Assembly (NCBI GenBank): GCA_020199995.1
Contig: JAIVJM010000001.1
Coordinates: forward strand, 1-32,259
DNA length: 32,259 bases
Direction of reading: 5' to 3'
Source: Acidobacteriota bacterium
GTDB lineage: Bacteria > Acidobacteriota > Blastocatellia > Pyrinomonadales > Pyrinomonadaceae
Shown: piece after piece, positions 7,705 through 16,380 of the stretch
Layout of the letters: each line of letters begins with the position of its first letter
Numbering within the stretch: the first letter of the stretch is position 1
Translations under genes and position numbers: made by a program
Notes under the pieces: model-generated
What the model saw: only the letters and a program-made list of their open reading frames with translations
Told to the model about the DNA's origin: nothing
The model's database searches: none

Positions 7705-8900
7705 TACCTTCGGATGGCGCCGCGCCGCTGCTCGGGGAGCAGGCGGACGGGGACGGTCGTACGCCGCCCTTCGCGGACGACTTCGACCTGCACCACCTCA
7801 TTGAACTTGCGCTTTTCGAGGACGCGGAAGAGGTCGTTCCCGTCGCCGATCTTCTCGCCGTCAATGGCCGTGATGATGTCGCCGAGGTTGACGTCGCCGC
7901 GCGCCGTCTCGGTCAGGCCGCGCAGGCCCGCCGCGGCGGCGGAGCCATTCGGGTCGAGCTGGTAAATCAGGATGCCCTCGTTGACGGGCAGGCGCAGGCC
8001 CCTCACGTCGCTCAGGCTGATGGGGTAGATGCCGAGCTTGGGCCGCACGACGCGGCCCTCGCTGATGAGCTGCGGGATGATGCGCTTGGCGATGTTGACG
8101 GGGACGGCGAAGCCGACGCCGACCGAGCCGCCCGCAGGCGAAAGGATTTGCGAGTTGATGCCGATCATGCGCCCCTGCGAGTCGAGAAGCGGCCCGCCCG
8201 AGTTGCCGGGGTTGATCGAGGCGTCGGTCTGGATCGCGCCCTCGATGATGCGGCCCGTGCGCGCCTGAATCGGGCGCTGCAACCCGCTGATGACGCCGGT
8301 CGTGAGCGTCCGGTCGAGGCCGAACGGGTTGCCGATGGCGAGGACTTTCTGCCCCACGACGAGCTTATCCGAGTCGCCCAAAGGCACGACGCGCAGCACG
8401 TCGCGCGGCGCTTCGACCTTGAGCACGGCGAGGTCTGTGTCGGGGTCGAGCCCGACGACGCGCGCCGGAAAAGTCTTGTCGCCGCCGAAATTGACGCTGA
8501 GGCTGTCCGCGCCTTCGATGACGTGGTTGTTGGTCAGGATGTGCCCGGCTTCGTCAATCAGCGAGCCGGAGCCGGAGCCGCGCCCGCCGGGGTCGAAATA
8601 GCCGCGCGGGTGCGTCGTCGTGTTGACCGAGACGACGCCGGGCGAGATCGCCTTGAAGACTTCGATGTTGTTGCGCTCGTCGGTCGCGACCGAAGTGTCC
8701 GTCATGGCCGCCACCCCGGCGGGCGCGGCGTCTTCGTTAAAGGCGGAGGTCGGCTGCTGGAGTCGTCCCCCCCAGCGGTCGAAGCAGGCGACCGTGACGG
8801 CGGCGAAGAGCGCCGAAAGCAGCGCGACGGACAGGATTTGTCTGGCGGTCAGTCGATACATGGCTTTGTTCTCTGATGATGTCATAGATCGTTTCGGCAT
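7704..8900 (-). CDS. htrA: HtrA/DegP-like trypsin-family serine protease with PDZ domain
   Basis: This envelope protease acts in protein quality control. It has an N-terminal signal anchor (residues 18-39) and a polar linker. An S1C protease domain follows with the full triad: H126 in TNNHVIEG, D156 in DTDLAVLKV and S234 in NPGNSGGPLL. One C-terminal PDZ domain spans about 290-385 (LGIYPISLSDVRG, LGDIITAIDGEKI). The length of 398 fits DegS/HtrA-type proteins with one PDZ. Starts at residues 1, 6 or 14 are all possible; only the last (8861) has a weak purine-rich AGAGAA upstream. The region upstream (8901-9183) holds GC-rich hairpins. Confidence 0.93.
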   Translation of the reverse strand: MPKRSMTSSENKAMYRLTARQILSVALLSALFAAVTVACFDRWGGRLQQPTSAFNEDAAPAGVAAMTDTSVATDERNNIEVFKAISPGVVSVNTTTHPRGYFDPGGRGSGSGSLIDEAGHILTNNHVIEGADSLSVNFGGDKTFPARVVGLDPDTDLAVLKVEAPRDVLRVVPLGDSDKLVVGQKVLAIGNPFGLDRTLTTGVISGLQRPIQARTGRIIEGAIQTDASINPGNSGGPLLDSQGRMIGINSQILSPAGGSVGVGFAVPVNIAKRIIPQLISEGRVVRPKLGIYPISLSDVRGLRLPVNEGILIYQLDPNGSAAAAGLRGLTETARGDVNLGDIITAIDGEKIGDGNDLFRVLEKRKFNEVVQVEVVREGRRTTVPVRLLPEQRRGAIRR

Positions 8901-9183
8901 ACGGTTTCGGTGGCCTTTCAGAAGATGTCTGTGAGATGCCCGCGGGCCGGGCGGCGTTGCGCGTCCGGCCCCGGCCCCGGCGAGCCGGACATGCGTTGCG
9001 GGGAGCGGAATTTACTACGACGCCGCCCCGCTACATGTTCACACACGAGCCGCGAGCAGCGTCCGGAAGGCTTCAGCGGCGCGCGCACACGCGAATATGA
9101 TTCGTCAGTGATTCAGACGAAGTGAGAGAAAGGTTCCAGTGAGCGCGGAGACTGGCCGCAGGCCCGACCGTGCGGGAGGGCGC
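8901..9183. other. Intergenic region upstream of htrA
   Basis: No supported gene is seen here. It holds a GC-rich hairpin (GTCCGGC 8963-8969 with GCCGGAC 8984-8990) in what would be the htrA leader. A 6-bp hairpin (TTCGTC 9101-9106 with GACGAA 9116-9121) lies closer to the end of the next minus-strand gene. No promoter could be named with confidence. Confidence 0.45.
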
Positions 9184-9552
9184 TCAGGAAAAAAGCGCGA
9201 GCAGGTTGTCGGGCAGGGTGGAAACGAAGGCGACGACCAGTGCGGGCGGCTGCCAGCCGAGGGCGGACGCGCCCGTCGCCGCGTGGACGAGCATCAGCGT
9301 GAGGTAGAGGCCGAGGGCGAAGTGCAGGCCGCGCCGTGCCAGCGTGAGGTGCGAGAAACGGAAGAACGTGTAGGCCACGAGCGCGCCGACCAGAAGTTTG
9401 GTGAAAAGAAACGGGACGTTGCCCGCGTCCAGAAGGCGCGCCATGAGCCCGTTGCCTTCGGTCGCCCAGCCGCCGCGCACCCACACAATCGTCAGCTGCG
9501 CGTCCAGCCAGTTGAGGACGAAAAGCAGAAGGCTCTTGGTGATGATGCTCAT
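9184..9552 (-). CDS. DUF5658-like small membrane protein
   Basis: From ATG at 9552 the product is 122 residues with four hydrophobic helices. The start MSIITKSLLLFVLNWLDAQ and the following EGNGLMARLLDAGN, FLFTKLLVGALVAYTFFRF pattern match the DUF5658 family, small inner-membrane proteins of unknown function with a conserved N-x-x-D in helix 1, EXNP/EGN loop and a Lys in helix 2. A longer frame from a TTG at 9579 exists, but ATG 9552 has a better Shine-Dalgarno (GGGAGCGAG) and is preferred. It stands alone between the EEP operon and htrA. Confidence 0.65.
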   Translation of the reverse strand: MSIITKSLLLFVLNWLDAQLTIVWVRGGWATEGNGLMARLLDAGNVPFLFTKLLVGALVAYTFFRFSHLTLARRGLHFALGLYLTLMLVHAATGASALGWQPPALVVAFVSTLPDNLLALFS

Positions 9553-9612
9553 CTCGGGTCTCGCTCCCTTCGCGGCCAACTCCGTTTAACTTTTCCCTCC
9601 TGAAACGAGCGA

Positions 9613-9636
9613 ACCCCCAGTCCGCAGACTGGGGGT
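9613..9636. repeat. Perfect 10-bp hairpin, REP-like palindrome
   Basis: ACCCCCAGTC and GACTGGGGGT pair around a CGCA tetraloop in the gap upstream of the DUF5658-like gene. It has the same C-run/G-run form as the REP-like palindromes at 16136-16354, 21560-21630 and 21686-21702. It may also stop read-through from the EEP operon (its last gene ends at 9785). Confidence 0.6.
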
Positions 9637-9784
9637 CCTTCAATCGCACCGACGGAGGAAAATGCAGAAAACTCGCTAACGTTACACCCCGGATAAACTC
9701 GCAATGCGCGCCGCGTTCCAAAGACGTGTTAACGGGACATCTCTTTGAATACTCCTCGGAGAAGGTGTTCCGCGTTTGAGGTCT

Positions 9785-10537
9785 TTACGCCGTCTTGAGG
9801 CGCGCGCGCAGAGGGAAGTGATCCGAAGCACGCGCGAGCAGCGGGTCGCCCTCTCTGACGACCCGGCAGTCTTCCAGACGGTCGGCGAAGCGTTCGGGGA
9901 GGAAGACGAAATCGAGGCGCACGTGCGGCGACCAGGTGGGGAAGGTAAAACCCTTGTCGAGCGGTTGGAGGGCGCGGTAGGCGTCGAGGTAACGCGCGTC
10001 GAGCATGATCTTGATCGTCTCGTAGCGGACGCGCCCGCCGCCGAGCCAGAGGAGCGCGCGGAGGCGCGGGGGCAGGAGTCGCGCGTCGAGCAGCTCGCCG
10101 GGCGCTAAGGTGTTGAAGTCGCCGGTCAGGACGTGGAAGCCCTGCTGGTGGCGCTCGATGCTCTTGAGCGTCGCGCGGAGTTCGCGCATGCGCCGGCGCT
10201 CAGTCCAATTCGAGTGGACGGCGCTCAGGTGGAGTCCGAAGACACGCAGGTCCGTCCCCTCGGGCACGATTTCAAGGAAGGGGTGACGAGCGCCGTGCGG
10301 CCTGTGCCACTCGTGGTGTGAGATGGCGACGCGGCTCATAAAGGCCAGCGAGTGGCCGGGGCGTGCGCCCCACCGGGACATCCCTGTCTCGTGCGCCAGC
10401 AGCTCGACGATGCCGGGCCGCGTGGCCTCCTGAAGGACGACGAGGTCTGCATCGCACTCGCGGATGACCGAGGCCAGATGCGCCTCGCGCCCGACGCCGC
10501 CGCGCTGGATGTTGTAGCTGAGCAGGTTGAGGGTCAA
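9785..10537 (-). CDS. Endonuclease/exonuclease/phosphatase (EEP) family hydrolase
   Basis: The 250-residue protein has the EEP (DNase I-like) signatures in order: LLSYNIQRGG (8-15), VVLQEATRPG with the metal-binding Glu, LHLSAVHSN, LTGDFNTLAPGE with the catalytic Asp and Asn, LDFVFLP, and the terminal SDHFPLRA with the catalytic His. Members cleave phosphodiesters in nucleic acids, lipids or inositol phosphates; the substrate cannot be read from sequence. No signal peptide is visible, so a cytoplasmic location is likely. It starts with TTG at 10537, overlapping the stop codon of the upstream nucleotidyltransferase-like gene by four bases (TTGA), a sign of translational coupling. Confidence 0.85.
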   Translation of the reverse strand: MTLNLLSYNIQRGGVGREAHLASVIRECDADLVVLQEATRPGIVELLAHETGMSRWGARPGHSLAFMSRVAISHHEWHRPHGARHPFLEIVPEGTDLRVFGLHLSAVHSNWTERRRMRELRATLKSIERHQQGFHVLTGDFNTLAPGELLDARLLPPRLRALLWLGGGRVRYETIKIMLDARYLDAYRALQPLDKGFTFPTWSPHVRLDFVFLPERFADRLEDCRVVREGDPLLARASDHFPLRARLKTA

Positions 10538-11037
10538 GAGTCTCCGACCTTGCCGATCATGCTCAGGTAGGGCTGGCCGAGCCAGTCCCCTCGGAGCTGC
10601 ATCACGAAGTCGCGCGTGGCCTGAATGTTGACGGGGCGATTGACCATCGCCACCAGCTTCTCGCGTAAGGGGATGAGGTCGGGGGCGATGTCCGGGTCTT
10701 TTTCGCTCAGAGGTTTCGTATGGACGCCGGGGAGGTAGAAGCCGTCGAGGATGTAGAAGCTCAACACTTCGTCGCCCACTAAAGTGAGGTCGAGGTCGCT
10801 CGTGCCCGGCCCGTCGGCGTCAAACGGCGCTCCGTCCTTCCAGCGCTTGCCCGTCACGGCGCTGCCCCGCAGCACGACCGTCGTCCCCTCCGGGATGCCT
10901 GCGCGCACCACCTCGCAGAACTCCTCGTAGCGACGCGCATCGCCGTCGAACGCGAGCCGGATGACGCTCTTGCGCATCTCCTCTTCGCTCAACTCGCCTT
11001 CCTTGCGCCCGTCGCTTTCCTTTGCTTCGTGAGCCAT
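10534..11037 (-). CDS. Nucleotidyltransferase-fold protein
   Basis: The 167-residue product contains the minimal polymerase-beta-like motif: VVLRGSAVTG (GS at 58-59) followed by a long loop and SDLDLTLVG with the metal-ligand pair D81 and D83. This identifies a nucleotidyltransferase fold, but the gap between GS and DxD is longer than usual and the rest is not a family I recognise; substrate unknown. The N-terminus (1-22) is charged and probably disordered. A strong Shine-Dalgarno (GGGAGGGA) supports ATG at 11037. It lies 28 bases after cysE and is translationally coupled to the EEP hydrolase, so the two probably work together. Confidence 0.7.
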   Translation of the reverse strand: MAHEAKESDGRKEGELSEEEMRKSVIRLAFDGDARRYEEFCEVVRAGIPEGTTVVLRGSAVTGKRWKDGAPFDADGPGTSDLDLTLVGDEVLSFYILDGFYLPGVHTKPLSEKDPDIAPDLIPLREKLVAMVNRPVNIQATRDFVMQLRGDWLGQPYLSMIGKVGDS

Positions 11038-11065
11038 CGAACGTCCCTCCCTGTTTTCGAAATAT

Positions 11066-11980
<915 letters not shown>

Positions 11981-11992
11981 AAGAAGAGCTCT

Positions 11993-12060
11993 TAGCTATA
12001 AGCTGTTAGCCCTTAGCTTTTTGTCTTTGCTGACAGCTAAAGGCTAACAACTGACAGCTA
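11993..12060. repeat. Imperfect 26-base inverted repeat with TAGCTGT-like seven-base units in the cysE leader
   Basis: Bases 11993-12018 pair with 12035-12060 with four mismatches. Read on the minus strand, the right arm divides into seven-base steps TAGCTGT, CAGTTGT, TAGCCTT, TAGCTGT. The element lies between a small gene ending at 12066 and the cysE start at 11980, so it sits in the transcript immediately before cysE. No T-run follows the stem. Confidence 0.7.
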
Positions 12061-12065
12061 GTCGC

Positions 12066-12323
12066 TTATTCAATCTCGATCCCGCGCTCCTGCGCGATGC
12101 CGCGGGCCTTCATGATGATGTCGTCGTCGGGGGGTTCGCTCCCACCCATCCACGCCTCGACCTCTTCGATGGGCCGACCGAGGACGAGCGCGAATTTGTC
12201 GTTGTCCGCCTCGAAGCCTTCGTCGCGCAGCCGCTTGAGGAGCGCGAGCCCCGCCTCGTTGTCGGTCCCGTGGTCGTCGAGCGCGTTCGTCTGGCTCTCG
12301 CCCGTGTCGTTAGCTTCCGCCAT
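12066..12323 (-). CDS. Small hypothetical protein (85 aa)
   Basis: The preferred start is ATG at 12323, with AAGGGAG at a good distance; a longer frame reaching 12449 has no Shine-Dalgarno and an unlikely Arg-rich head. The product has a polar N-terminus (MAEANDTGESQTNALDD) and two to three predicted helices. The segment FALVLGRPIEEVEAWMGG resembles a compact helix-turn-helix, followed by DDDIIMKARGIAQERGIEIE. It could be a small DNA-binding or adaptor protein; this is inference. It lies 85 bases upstream of cysE on the same strand. Confidence 0.65.
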   Translation of the reverse strand: MAEANDTGESQTNALDDHGTDNEAGLALLKRLRDEGFEADNDKFALVLGRPIEEVEAWMGGSEPPDDDIIMKARGIAQERGIEIE

Positions 12324-12490
12324 TCGCTTTGTCTCCCTTGTTATTGTTGATCCCCGCCCCGGATGTGAAACTCGGCCTTCGTCTCTCCCCCGTCCCCTTT
12401 GAAAGCACCGCGCGGCCACGCGTAAAAGACACCAAAGGCGTGGCGACACGGGCGCGGACAGAAATTTTGGCCTTGCTTGAAGTGGCGCGT

Positions 12491-12496
12491 ATTATA
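12491..12496 (-). promoter_or_regulatory. Possible -10 element (TATAAT) for the small gene/cysE run
   Basis: A perfect TATAAT on the minus strand lies about 170 bases upstream of the ATG at 12323. No good -35 hexamer is found at the standard spacing (only T-rich CCTTTT/TTTTGC), so this is a weak call. Confidence 0.3.
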
Positions 12497-12545
12497 TCGC
12501 ACAGCGTAACGCAAAAGGAAAAGGGGCAGAAGCCAAAACCGCGAG

Positions 12546-13430
12546 ATGAGCGAACGATTGATGAGTCTGACGATTGCCGAAGCCTTGACGGATGCCGCGC
12601 GGCGCTTGCGCGAGGCGGGCGTGGGGGAGGCGCGGCGCGAGGCCGGGTCGCTGCTCGCGCATACGCTGGGGCGCGACAGGGCGTACCTCTTGACGCACGA
12701 CGACGAAGCGCCCGCGCCCGCTAAGCTTTCACTCTTCCGCGGCCTCGTCGAGCGCCGCGCCGCGGGCGAGCCCTTGCAGTACGTCACGGGCCGGCAGGAG
12801 TTCTACGGACTCGACTTCGAGGTCACGCCCGACGTGCTCATCCCGCGTCCCGAGACCGAGCTGCTGGTCGAGACGGCGCTCGGCGTCCTCGGCGGACACG
12901 CGTCGCCGCTCGTCTGCGACGTCGGGACGGGGTCGGGCTGCATCCCCGTCGCGCTCCTCCACGAACGTGTGGACGCGTGCGCCCTTGCCCTCGACATCTC
13001 GCCCGCGGCGCTTCAGGTCGCCGGACGCAACGCCGCGCGGCACGGCGTCGCGTCGCGCTTGACGCCGCTCGTCTCGGACTGCTTCGACGCGTTGCGCGCG
13101 GGCGTGTGGAAGGCGACGCGCTTTCCCCTCATCGTCTCGAACCCGCCTTACATCGCCGGGCGAGACATCGCGGGGCTCCAACGCGAAGTGCGCGACCACG
13201 AGCCGCGCTTCGCGCTCACGCCCGGCGGCGACGGCCTGCGCGTCATCCGCCGCCTCGTCTCCGAAGCGCCTGACTTCCTCGAAGCGCGCGGCCACCTTCT
13301 CTTCGAGATTGGCTTTGACCAGCACGAAGCCGTCTCAGCCCTCGTTGACCCGCGCACGTGGACGCTGCTCGATATTCATCGAGACCTCCAAGGCATCCCG
13401 CGCGTCGTCGCGCTCCGGCGCAAAGAGTAG
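12546..13430 (+). CDS. prmC: Peptide chain release factor N5-glutamine methyltransferase
   Basis: PrmC methylates the glutamine of the GGQ motif in release factors RF1 and RF2 using SAM. The 294-residue protein has the expected parts: an N-terminal helical domain for release-factor binding (1-80) with EPLQYVTGRQEFYGLDF, VLIPRPETE (98-105), the SAM-binding DVGTGSG (125-131), and the NPPY catalytic motif (199-202). The later DGLRVIRRLVSEAP and GHLLFEIGFDQ are typical. In many bacteria prmC follows prfA; here it precedes murA, 141 bases downstream across a long seven-base-repeat hairpin. The start is ATG at 12546, or MSLT at 12561; neither has a strong Shine-Dalgarno. Confidence 0.95.
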   Translation: MSERLMSLTIAEALTDAARRLREAGVGEARREAGSLLAHTLGRDRAYLLTHDDEAPAPAKLSLFRGLVERRAAGEPLQYVTGRQEFYGLDFEVTPDVLIPRPETELLVETALGVLGGHASPLVCDVGTGSGCIPVALLHERVDACALALDISPAALQVAGRNAARHGVASRLTPLVSDCFDALRAGVWKATRFPLIVSNPPYIAGRDIAGLQREVRDHEPRFALTPGGDGLRVIRRLVSEAPDFLEARGHLLFEIGFDQHEAVSALVDPRTWTLLDIHRDLQGIPRVVALRRKE

Positions 13431-13475
13431 CCGACGCGTGTGAGCCGTGCTAGAATTCGCGGAAAACCAGTAAAC

Positions 13476-13567
13476 AGTTTTCAGTTTTCAGTTTTCAGCA
13501 GGGAGGGTTGAAAGAATCTGACGGTCTTTCGTTCCGGCTCGAAACTGAAAACTGAAAACTGAAAACT
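13476..13567. repeat. Perfect 23-bp inverted repeat of AGTTTTC units in the prmC-murA gap
   Basis: Three copies of AGTTTTC (13476-13496, plus AG) form the left arm, and the exact complement occupies 13545-13567. The 46-base centre contains a second, nested 6-bp hairpin (GAAAGA 13510-13515 with TCTTTC 13525-13530). The right arm ends four bases before the murA ATG, so the structure occupies the place of the murA ribosome-binding site. There is no trailing T-run, which argues against simple termination. Confidence 0.85.
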
Positions 13568-13571
13568 CTTT

Positions 13572-14888
13572 ATGGATAAATTTCTCATCACCGGCGGGCA
13601 GCCCTTGAGCGGACGCGTCGTCGTCAGCGGGGCGAAGAATTCGGCGCTGCCTTGTATGGCCGCCGCCGTGCTGACGCCCGAAACCGTCACACTGCATAAC
13701 GTCCCCTACGTGCGCGACTGCCTCACGCAGCGCCGCCTCCTCGAAGACCTCGGCGCAACCGTGCTCGTGCCCGACCTGCGGACGCACAAGATCACCGCGT
13801 CGAACATCGAGCTTTTCGAGGCGCCTTACGAGCTGGTCAAAACGATGCGCGCCTCGGTGCTCGCGCTCGGGCCGCTTCTCGCCCGCTTCGGCAAGGCGAA
13901 GGTGAGTCTTCCGGGCGGCTGCGCCATCGGGACGCGCCCCATAGACATGCACCTCGAAGCTTTGCAGATGCTCGGTGCGGAGGTGCGGCTCGAATCGGGC
14001 GACGTTGTGGCGCGCGCGCCCAAAGGGGGAAGGCTCGCGGGCGGCGACGTGCATTTCCCGAAGGTGACTGTGACGGGCACGGAGAATCTTTTGATGGCCG
14101 CGACGCTCGCGCGCGGCACGACACATCTACACAACGCCGCGTGCGAGCCGGAGATCGTAGACCTCGCAGACCTTTTGAATCGTATGGGGGCGCGCGTGCG
14201 CGGCGCGGGCACAGAGACGATAACGGTCGAGGGCGTCGAGGCGCTGGGCGGCGCGGAGCATACGATCATCCCCGATCGCATCGAGACGGGCACGTTTCTA
14301 GTCGCCGCGGCGATAACGAACGGCGAACTGGAGATTAAAGACTGCCGGCCCGAACATCTTGGGTCGGTCATCGCCAAACTGCGCGACGCCGGCGTCGAGA
14401 TCGAGGAGGTCAACCCGACGACGCTCGTCGCGCGCCGCTCGGCGTCGGGCCTGAAGGCGAGCGACGTGACGACCGAGCCTTACCCGAACTTTCCGACCGA
14501 CATGCAGGCGCAGTACATGGCCTTGATGACGCAGGCCGAGGGGCGAACGCGCGTCACCGAGACGATCTTCGAGAACCGCTTCATGCACGCCTCCGAGATG
14601 CAGCGCATGGGCGCGCGCGTGCGCGTCGAGAGCCACAACACCGCAACGGTCGAAGGCCCGTCTGAACTGATGGGCGCGCGCGTGCAGGCGTCGGACTTGC
14701 GCGCCTCGGCCTCGCTGGTTCTGGCGGGCTTGGCTGCGCGCGGCGAGACTTGGATCGAGCGCGTCTATCACATTGACCGCGGCTACGAGAAGATCGAAGG
14801 CAAGCTGCGCGCGGTCGGCGCGGAGATAGAGCGCGTCCGCGAGTCAGTCACCGCCCAACTCCCGCCGGTCGAAACGGTGGGCACTTAA
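13572..14888 (+). CDS. murA: UDP-N-acetylglucosamine 1-carboxyvinyltransferase
   Basis: MurA transfers enolpyruvate from PEP to UDP-GlcNAc, the first committed step of peptidoglycan synthesis, in the cytoplasm. Length (438) is standard. Family markers are visible: GAKNSALP (20-27) with the substrate-binding Lys22-Asn23, and the fosfomycin-target cysteine C117 in LPGGCAIGTRPID. Others are NFPTDMQAQYMAL, TVTGTENLLMAA and ETIFENRFMHASEMQRMGA. The enzyme keeps Cys rather than the Asp of resistant forms, so fosfomycin sensitivity at the target is expected. ATG at 13572 has no Shine-Dalgarno; the space is filled by the AGTTTTC hairpin. The gene is followed 38 bases later by a secreted unknown. Confidence 0.96.
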   Translation: MDKFLITGGQPLSGRVVVSGAKNSALPCMAAAVLTPETVTLHNVPYVRDCLTQRRLLEDLGATVLVPDLRTHKITASNIELFEAPYELVKTMRASVLALGPLLARFGKAKVSLPGGCAIGTRPIDMHLEALQMLGAEVRLESGDVVARAPKGGRLAGGDVHFPKVTVTGTENLLMAATLARGTTHLHNAACEPEIVDLADLLNRMGARVRGAGTETITVEGVEALGGAEHTIIPDRIETGTFLVAAAITNGELEIKDCRPEHLGSVIAKLRDAGVEIEEVNPTTLVARRSASGLKASDVTTEPYPNFPTDMQAQYMALMTQAEGRTRVTETIFENRFMHASEMQRMGARVRVESHNTATVEGPSELMGARVQASDLRASASLVLAGLAARGETWIERVYHIDRGYEKIEGKLRAVGAEIERVRESVTAQLPPVETVGT

Positions 14889-14926
14889 ACGTCCGGCGCG
14901 GCCAGCGCCCACGGAGGAACAAAAAA

Positions 14927-15706
14927 ATGAGAGCCGTCCTTCTAGCATGGCTGTTAATCGTTTCGCAGCCCATCCCTTTCTGCCTCGGTCTGACGACCGG
15001 CGAGGCAGCGCCGGGGCACGGCGGCGGGGTCACGTGGCCCGCGCAAAATGGAGCGACGCTCACGCTCCGCTTGGGGGCCGCGAGCGTCGCGCTGCCCGCG
15101 CCGGAAGGGTTCGGCGAGGCCGCCTCGCAGTCCGAGATCGTGAAGAAACATTTCAGCGAGACCGAAGACCCGGCCAACGAGATGGTGGCCGTTCACTTGC
15201 CCGCCGCCGAAATGGAGTCCCTGAAGCGGGGCGAAGTCGCCGAGATGAATTTCTACACGAAGGTCTCAGTCAACAAGAGTTTGAAGGAGACTAACTTCAC
15301 GGCGGCGAACTTCGCGTCCGTCATCTCCGCGTTCGAGCAGCAGGGCGTCAAACTGCTCGCCCCTAACAACTCGGAGATGAGGGACACAGTAAAAAGGGTC
15401 GAGGACATCGTTAACAGCAGGAGCGAGACCGGCGCGAAGATGAGCATGTCGCCGCCGCAGTACCTCGGCGCTTTCGAGCAGACGCCGAACGTCTACAGCC
15501 TGATAATATTGGCCCGGCTCTCAATCAAGTCCGGAGCGGAGGTAAAGGAAATCCCGGTGCTGTGCGCGGCATCATTCGTTGTGGTCAAGGCGCGTCTGCT
15601 CTACGTCTACGTCTACCGCAGGTACAACTCCGAGGCCGACTTAAACGCGCTCAAGGACTTCTCCAGCAAGTGGACGGCTCAGATCGTGGCGGCCAACCGG
15701 GCCTGA
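14927..15706 (+). CDS. Secreted hypothetical protein (259 aa)
   Basis: A strong Shine-Dalgarno (ACGGAGGAAC) supports ATG at 14927. The N-terminus MRAVLLAWLLIVSQPIPFCLG is a signal peptide, with cleavage likely around residues 21-28. The mature part is mixed alpha/beta with few landmarks: LRLGAASVALPAPEGFGEA, a Lys/Glu/Asn-rich middle, and a C-terminal ARLLYVYVYRRYNSEADL stretch. Stretches such as LPAPEGF and a late LNALKDFSSKWTAQI recall small stress or export-related periplasmic proteins, but I do not recognise the family. It follows murA closely and precedes the HIT gene by 29 bases, so the three could be cotranscribed. Confidence 0.75.
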   Translation: MRAVLLAWLLIVSQPIPFCLGLTTGEAAPGHGGGVTWPAQNGATLTLRLGAASVALPAPEGFGEAASQSEIVKKHFSETEDPANEMVAVHLPAAEMESLKRGEVAEMNFYTKVSVNKSLKETNFTAANFASVISAFEQQGVKLLAPNNSEMRDTVKRVEDIVNSRSETGAKMSMSPPQYLGAFEQTPNVYSLIILARLSIKSGAEVKEIPVLCAASFVVVKARLLYVYVYRRYNSEADLNALKDFSSKWTAQIVAANRA

Positions 15707-15735
15707 GGCCTTTTGACTAAGCCGGAACCCTAATT

Positions 15736-16086
15736 ATGTCTGAGCAAAACTGCCTCTTCTGCAAGATCGTCGCGGGCGAGATGCCCGCCGAGAAGGTTTT
15801 CGAGGACGCACGGGCCGTCGCCTTCCGCGACGTTAACCCGCAGGCCCCCACGCACGTGCTGGTCATCCCGCGCGCGCATCTTGAGTCTCTGGACGACGCC
15901 GCGCAGACGGACGAATCGCTGCTCGGGCACCTGCTGAGAGTCGCCGCGCGCGTCGCCAACAGTGAGGGCCTGTCCGAGAGCGGCTACCGCACCGTGGTCA
16001 ACACGGGCGCGGACGCCGGGCAGTCAGTCCTCCACATCCACGTCCACCTCCTCGGCGGACGCCCGCTCGCGTGGCCTCCGGGCTAG
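15736..16086 (+). CDS. HIT family (HINT-type) nucleotide-binding protein
   Basis: The 116-residue protein is a complete histidine-triad hydrolase of the HINT branch, which cleaves adenosine phosphoramidates in the cytoplasm. It opens with CLFCKIVAGEMPAEKVFED (zinc-type C-x-x-C and the family start), then HVLVIPRAHLESL. The catalytic triad HIHVHLLGG contains the HxHxH motif near the C-terminus, and the terminal RPLAWPPG matches HINT proteins. ATG at 15736 lacks a clear Shine-Dalgarno. The gene is followed by the nested palindromic repeat at 16136-16354. Confidence 0.93.
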   Translation: MSEQNCLFCKIVAGEMPAEKVFEDARAVAFRDVNPQAPTHVLVIPRAHLESLDDAAQTDESLLGHLLRVAARVANSEGLSESGYRTVVNTGADAGQSVLHIHVHLLGGRPLAWPPG

Positions 16087-16135
16087 AGCTGATCCAAGCG
16101 TGCGTCGAGCCGGGCGCTGAAAAGTTGTTGGAATG

Positions 16136-16354
16136 AGCCCCTCTTAAGGGGCGACAGAATTTAGCCCACGGCGTCGGGCCGTCGGAATCAGGACCAAAAA
16201 AAATTGAGAGCCCCGTCAGGGGCGAAAGAAGTCCAAGCTACGGCTTGTGCGAGTCGGATTTCTTTCGCCCCTGACGGGGCTCGATGTTCTCCTCCTGCTT
16301 GAGTCCCATGGCTCTTGGCCGTGGGCTAAACTCTGCCGCCCCTTAAGAGGGGCT
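16136..16354. repeat. Nested REPIN-like element: one palindromic doublet inside another
   Basis: The outer arms (16136-16172 and 16318-16354) are 37 bases and match at 35. The inner arms (16208-16230 and 16260-16282) are 23 bases and match perfectly. Each outer arm starts with its own small palindrome (GCCCCT-CTTA-GGGGC type) and each inner arm with a related one (GCCCC-GTCA-GGGGC). The whole can fold into a long compound hairpin, as REP doublets (REPINs) or small MITE-like elements do. It fills the gap between convergent genes (HIT and AI-2E transporter). No transposase gene is in the window. Confidence 0.8.
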
Positions 16355-16380
16355 TGAGGATTACTTTTCGCCCTGCTTCT

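Noticed and set aside
7644-8876. 410-residue plus-strand open frame opposite htrA
   Set aside because: It mirrors the HtrA gene, has no ribosome-binding site or domain, and starts inside the repeat region after htrA.
8941-9010. Possible structured RNA or tRNA in the GC-rich stretch upstream of htrA
   Set aside because: Only a single 7-bp hairpin is found; no cloverleaf, CCA end or conserved tRNA bases.
12324-12449. Longer N-terminus for the small gene before cysE
   Set aside because: Arg-rich and lacking a Shine-Dalgarno, whereas ATG 12323 has AAGGGAG at proper spacing.
16136-16354. Insertion sequence
   Set aside because: Inverted arms are present but the 219-base element has no room for a transposase and no target duplication is evident.
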